Source of the DNA: 55-13 sp037190145
GTDB taxonomy: Bacteria > Armatimonadota > Fimbriimonadia > Fimbriimonadales > Fimbriimonadaceae
DNA length: 64,000 bases
Direction of reading: 5' to 3'
Assembly (NCBI GenBank): GCA_037190145.1
Contig: JBBCJU010000002.1
Coordinates: 62,001-126,000 of the forward strand
Part shown: positions 61,394-64,000 of the stretch, piece by piece
Layout of the letters: each line of letters begins with the position of its first letter
How positions within the stretch are numbered: the first letter of the stretch is position 1
Notes under the pieces: model-generated
The model's input: only the letters and a program-made list of their open reading frames with translations
What the model was told of the DNA's origin: nothing
Database searches by the model: none
Program-made: the position numbers and the translations under genes

Positions 61394-62038
61394 TTACCAG
61401 GTGTAAAGTTCGAATCTTTCCCGCTTTTCAGGTTGTGCCGGGCGTCCCGGAAGAACTGATCGTCCGTCTGGACTCACCTGAGCCTCAACTGCGGGTTGAG
61501 CAGGAGAGACGACCTTTTCGAGGGTCACTTTTCCACCTTCAATCGAAATCACAGTTGTGAATTCATCTAGCTTGTCGCCAGCTTTGAGCATGGATGGCCA
61601 TTCGCCACCTTGATCAAAAACCGCTAGGGCTGGACCTTTCCCACAGACTGTTCCTTGAAGTCGATAGGCGGGCTTTTTCTCCTCGGGTTTAGGCGCTTCA
61701 GCTTCTCCGTTTTGCGGAGCCGGATTCCCATCTGGGGTGCCGGGTTCTGGTGACCCTTCTCCAGTCGTACCAGGCAATGAACCTGGCTGTCCAGGATTGG
61801 ATGGGTAAGCCACTTGCTCATCGGCCTTCGACTTCTCACCGCTAGAGGCTACATTCTTCAACGTTTTAGCTTGATGCTTTGTAACGTAGGGAGTAGCCGC
61901 AGCTCCATCAATCTTTCGCTCAACCTTCTTCTGGTCCGAGCTTTTCGGCGCAAATGGATCCGATTGGTTCGCAAATGCTGGGAATACGCTAACGACCAGC
62001 GCAATGGCCGCGATTGATAGAGTCCAACGGTTTTTCAT
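61394..62038 (-). CDS. Exported PilP/GspC-like protein
   Basis: This 214-residue protein has a signal peptide (WTLSIAAIALVVSVFPAFA). A long low-complexity, Pro/Gly/Glu-rich linker follows (about residues 60-120), then a compact domain YRLQGTVCGKGPALAVFDQG...GGKVTLEKV. This matches the beta-barrel layout of PilP and the GspC homology region, which link inner- and outer-membrane parts of pilus or type II secretion machines. The call rests on fold-style similarity. The prepilin at 33.9 kb shows that such a machine exists. Confidence 0.6.
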   Translation of the reverse strand: MKNRWTLSIAAIALVVSVFPAFANQSDPFAPKSSDQKKVERKIDGAAATPYVTKHQAKTLKNVASSGEKSKADEQVAYPSNPGQPGSLPGTTGEGSPEPGTPDGNPAPQNGEAEAPKPEEKKPAYRLQGTVCGKGPALAVFDQGGEWPSMLKAGDKLDEFTTVISIEGGKVTLEKVVSPAQPAVEAQVSPDGRSVLPGRPAQPEKRERFELYTW

Positions 62039-62131
62039 GAAGTGGTTACCTATCAAGGTCATTCCACATCAGGCCCTGATGTTAACCGCCTCTCACGAAA
62101 CTAATGCAAAATTGCCGGGAAAAGCGTTGGA

Positions 62132-63250
62132 CTAGCCTTTCAAAAGCATTGCAAGATTCTGCCGGGCTACCGGGTGATTAGGATTCTGTTTTAACAGTTT
62201 TTCATAGTTTCTGGCCGCCACATCTTTCCTTCCTAATTGATGTGCCACCAGGGCGAGGTTTTGCCAAAGCGCTTCCTGAAGCATGGAGGGATGGTTGAAT
62301 CCACTTCGCTGATATCTCCCAGTCACAGACATCTCTTCAAGGTCCAAGAGGGCATCAAGCGCTGATCTTAAGTCTTTTCGGCGAATATAGGTTTTAGCCG
62401 CCGCGTAGGTTACAGCGGGGTCGTTGAAACACCAGCCTCGGGCCAGTCTAAGAATGTCAGTGGTTCGCTGGTCATTCAGGAAGCGATCCGGCATGCGATC
62501 TAGCGTAAGGGTGAGGGGGCCAGTGACCATTCCGCTTGGCGGCGTATCTTGATGACTCATCGCTAGCAAGTCATTGATTAGTTGATTATTGGCTTCTTCT
62601 GCACGTGGATCATTCAGAAGGAATAGGATGCGCACTCGCTCCGATTCGTAGTATTTGTTGCCGGGCCGTAGCTTCAGTTCCTCTTCTACCAAGGCTAGGT
62701 TTCTTCGATGCTTTGCCGGTAATGCCTCCTCGGTATAACCATCATGCCCAAGTCGAATCGGGGAATCCAGCATGGATCTGCCTTTTGATGCCGCCTCCAA
62801 AGATTCTTGCGGGAACTGCTCGTGCACTAGCCCTATCATCCGCATCTTGGGGTCGGTGCGCCAAAGCCGAAGTGCCTGAGTTTCGGTGAAACGTCCATCA
62901 GATACGTAGTCCTCCCGAATGATCGTGGCGGCAAAGATGTCAGGTCGTTTGATGATCTCCTTGAGGATGGGTTTGGAATTCAGCATGAGCCACTCGTCCG
63001 AGTCCAATCGGAAAGTCCATTCGTGCTCTACCTGATCATATGCCCAATTAAGTGCTTGAGAGAAGTCGTTGGGCCACTCACGTTCAATGACCGTTGCGCC
63101 TAGGTTTCGGGCAAGCTGCTGAGTTCCATCTGTAGAACCGGTATCCACCACAATCATCGCCTCAACCACGTCTCTTACCGAGACTAAGCATCGCTCGATC
63201 CGTTTGGCATCATTACGTACGATCATCGCCAAGGCAATTCCTGGCTTCAC
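62132..63250 (-). CDS. Family 2 glycosyltransferase with C-terminal TPR repeats
   Basis: This 372-residue protein has a GT-A domain with ALAMIVRNDAKRIERCL, VVDTGSTDGTQQLA and RLDSDEW (DxD-like metal site). The C-terminal half contains TPR-like helices (LWQNLALVAHQLGRKDVAARNYEKLL, then NPNHPVARQNLA). The GT2-TPR type is common in glycan or glycopeptide decoration. The GTG start directly follows the TAG of the AraC gene, so the two are coupled. Confidence 0.88.
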   Translation of the reverse strand: MKPGIALAMIVRNDAKRIERCLVSVRDVVEAMIVVDTGSTDGTQQLARNLGATVIEREWPNDFSQALNWAYDQVEHEWTFRLDSDEWLMLNSKPILKEIIKRPDIFAATIIREDYVSDGRFTETQALRLWRTDPKMRMIGLVHEQFPQESLEAASKGRSMLDSPIRLGHDGYTEEALPAKHRRNLALVEEELKLRPGNKYYESERVRILFLLNDPRAEEANNQLINDLLAMSHQDTPPSGMVTGPLTLTLDRMPDRFLNDQRTTDILRLARGWCFNDPAVTYAAAKTYIRRKDLRSALDALLDLEEMSVTGRYQRSGFNHPSMLQEALWQNLALVAHQLGRKDVAARNYEKLLKQNPNHPVARQNLAMLLKG

Positions 63251-64000
63251 CTACATCTCCTCCCATTCCGCGGTATCGGTTCGTTTCGCAAAGCCTGTCC
63301 CCAATGCCTCATCGGGGTCTGCTTGTCGAAGCTCTCTGGGGGTTTTATTTAACTCTCGCTTGATCAGCTTATTGAATTGTTGAAGGTTGCCCACCCCGAC
63401 TTCATTGGCAATGGCTTTGATCGGCATGGTTGTGTGCACCAATAAGTGCCGTGCTCGCATGGCTCTGTGATGGCGGACATAGGCCTGAATAGTGGTGTCA
63501 TGCTCAGACTTAAACAGTCGGATCAAGTGGTTGTGAGAAATGCCTGCTTCTTCAGCCAGCTCAGCAACCGAAAACGGCTCCGAGAGTCGGATACGAATCA
63601 GGTTTTCCGCGCGCTCTAGGGCCGGGTGAGTACGACGGAATACCTCCAAAGGTTCAGATGGGCGGGCAATGCGCCACAGAACGTCGTAAACGCGTGCATT
63701 TAGGCGTTCTTGCTCATTTCCAAGCCAGTGTGTTGCCTCCAATAAGTCGATATAGGCTCTTTCAAACCTTTCTCCAAGGGATTGAATAATCGGAATTTTC
63801 TGTTTCAAGTAATCGCCGTGGGGAGCAAAGTGCACTGAGACATCAACCGCCGGGCGATGAGGCCAGATGTGCTCAAACAGCGTATTGGGCGGGACGAGGC
63901 TAACATGCCCTGGCTCAATCTTATGATGGCGACCACCGACCACTAGCTCACCGCGATACCGGTACAAGTGAATACACCAAAGGCCATTGAGGCGGTAAGA
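63251..64000 (-). CDS. AraC-family transcriptional regulator, 5' end beyond the window
   Basis: The reading frame stays open to the right edge (250 codons visible), so the true start is outside. The N-terminal part is a cupin-type sensing domain (GLWCIHLYRYRGELVVGG, HHKIEPGHVSLVPPNT). The C-terminal part has two helix-turn-helix units (FSVAELAEEAGISHNHLIRLF and IKAIANEVGVGNLQQFNKLIK). It probably responds to a sugar-like ligand. The glycosyltransferase follows without a gap. Confidence 0.88.
   Translation of the reverse strand, partial: SYRLNGLWCIHLYRYRGELVVGGRHHKIEPGHVSLVPPNTLFEHIWPHRPAVDVSVHFAPHGDYLKQKIPIIQSLGERFERAYIDLLEATHWLGNEQERLNARVYDVLWRIARPSEPLEVFRRTHPALERAENLIRIRLSEPFSVAELAEEAGISHNHLIRLFKSEHDTTIQAYVRHHRAMRARHLLVHTTMPIKAIANEVGVGNLQQFNKLIKRELNKTPRELRQADPDEALGTGFAKRTDTAEWEEM

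Noticed and set aside
1..64000. CRISPR arrays, tRNA or rRNA genes, intact insertion sequences, attachment sites
   Set aside because: Looked for repeats with regular spacing, tRNA arms, terminal inverted repeats and intact transposases; none was seen.

Overview
The window reads as a chromosomal stretch of an aerobic or facultative, motile, Gram-negative-type bacterium, most likely Armatimonadota, class Fimbriimonadia. That placement is inferred from the mixture seen here: copper-amine-oxidase-N 'stalk' proteins, an H-X9-DG type prepilin, a PEP-CTERM protein, futalosine-type menaquinone synthesis (mqnE), flagellar motAB and flgM, and many secreted proteins of no known family. GC content is near 50 percent and genes are densely packed on both strands. 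I see no rRNA, tRNA, CRISPR array, prophage or intact insertion sequence.

Layout. 1-13 kb: a truncated secreted protein, a structured leader followed by an RsgA GTPase fused to an RNHCP zinc domain, secreted and lipoprotein genes, a pair of tail-anchored paralogues flanking an overlooked 34-residue basic protein, mqnE, a serine hydrolase, a small P-loop kinase and a zincin-like protein. 13-18 kb: one 1577-residue DUF4011/helicase/nuclease/DUF3320 protein of a type linked to phage defence. 18-25 kb: a branched-chain amino acid operon (ilvB-ilvN-ilvC-ABC ATPase-EEP phosphatase-ilvD), preceded by a 36-codon Leu/Val/Ile-rich leader peptide and an intrinsic terminator, which together look like a classical attenuator. 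25-38 kb: an accessory gene, a desaturase, an ATPase/ThpR/pseudouridine synthase/DacA cluster, secreted proteins, a prepilin with a redoxin, a dienelactone hydrolase, homogentisate dioxygenase and a TIM-barrel protein.

38.6-44 kb: a c-di-GMP-I (GEMM) riboswitch directly in front of flgM, a large secreted metzincin, and motA-motB, so motility control is concentrated here. 44-54.8 kb: mutL, ruvC, trxB, a secreted zincin, two copper-amine-oxidase-N proteins, a PhoR-like kinase, hslV, and a P-II gene overlapping a RAYT-derived gene that has lost its catalytic residues. 54.8-64 kb: a YtrA-type regulator with a palindromic operator in front of its ABC exporter, dnaK, a PEP-CTERM protein, a PilP-like protein, a glycosyltransferase and a truncated AraC regulator.

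A recurring promoter layout is the broadest signal. At least ten genes on both strands have a -10-like hexamer (TAnnnT or CATAAT) exactly six bases before the start codon. This predicts transcripts beginning at or next to the start codon, that is, leaderless mRNAs. The ilv leader peptide itself has this layout.
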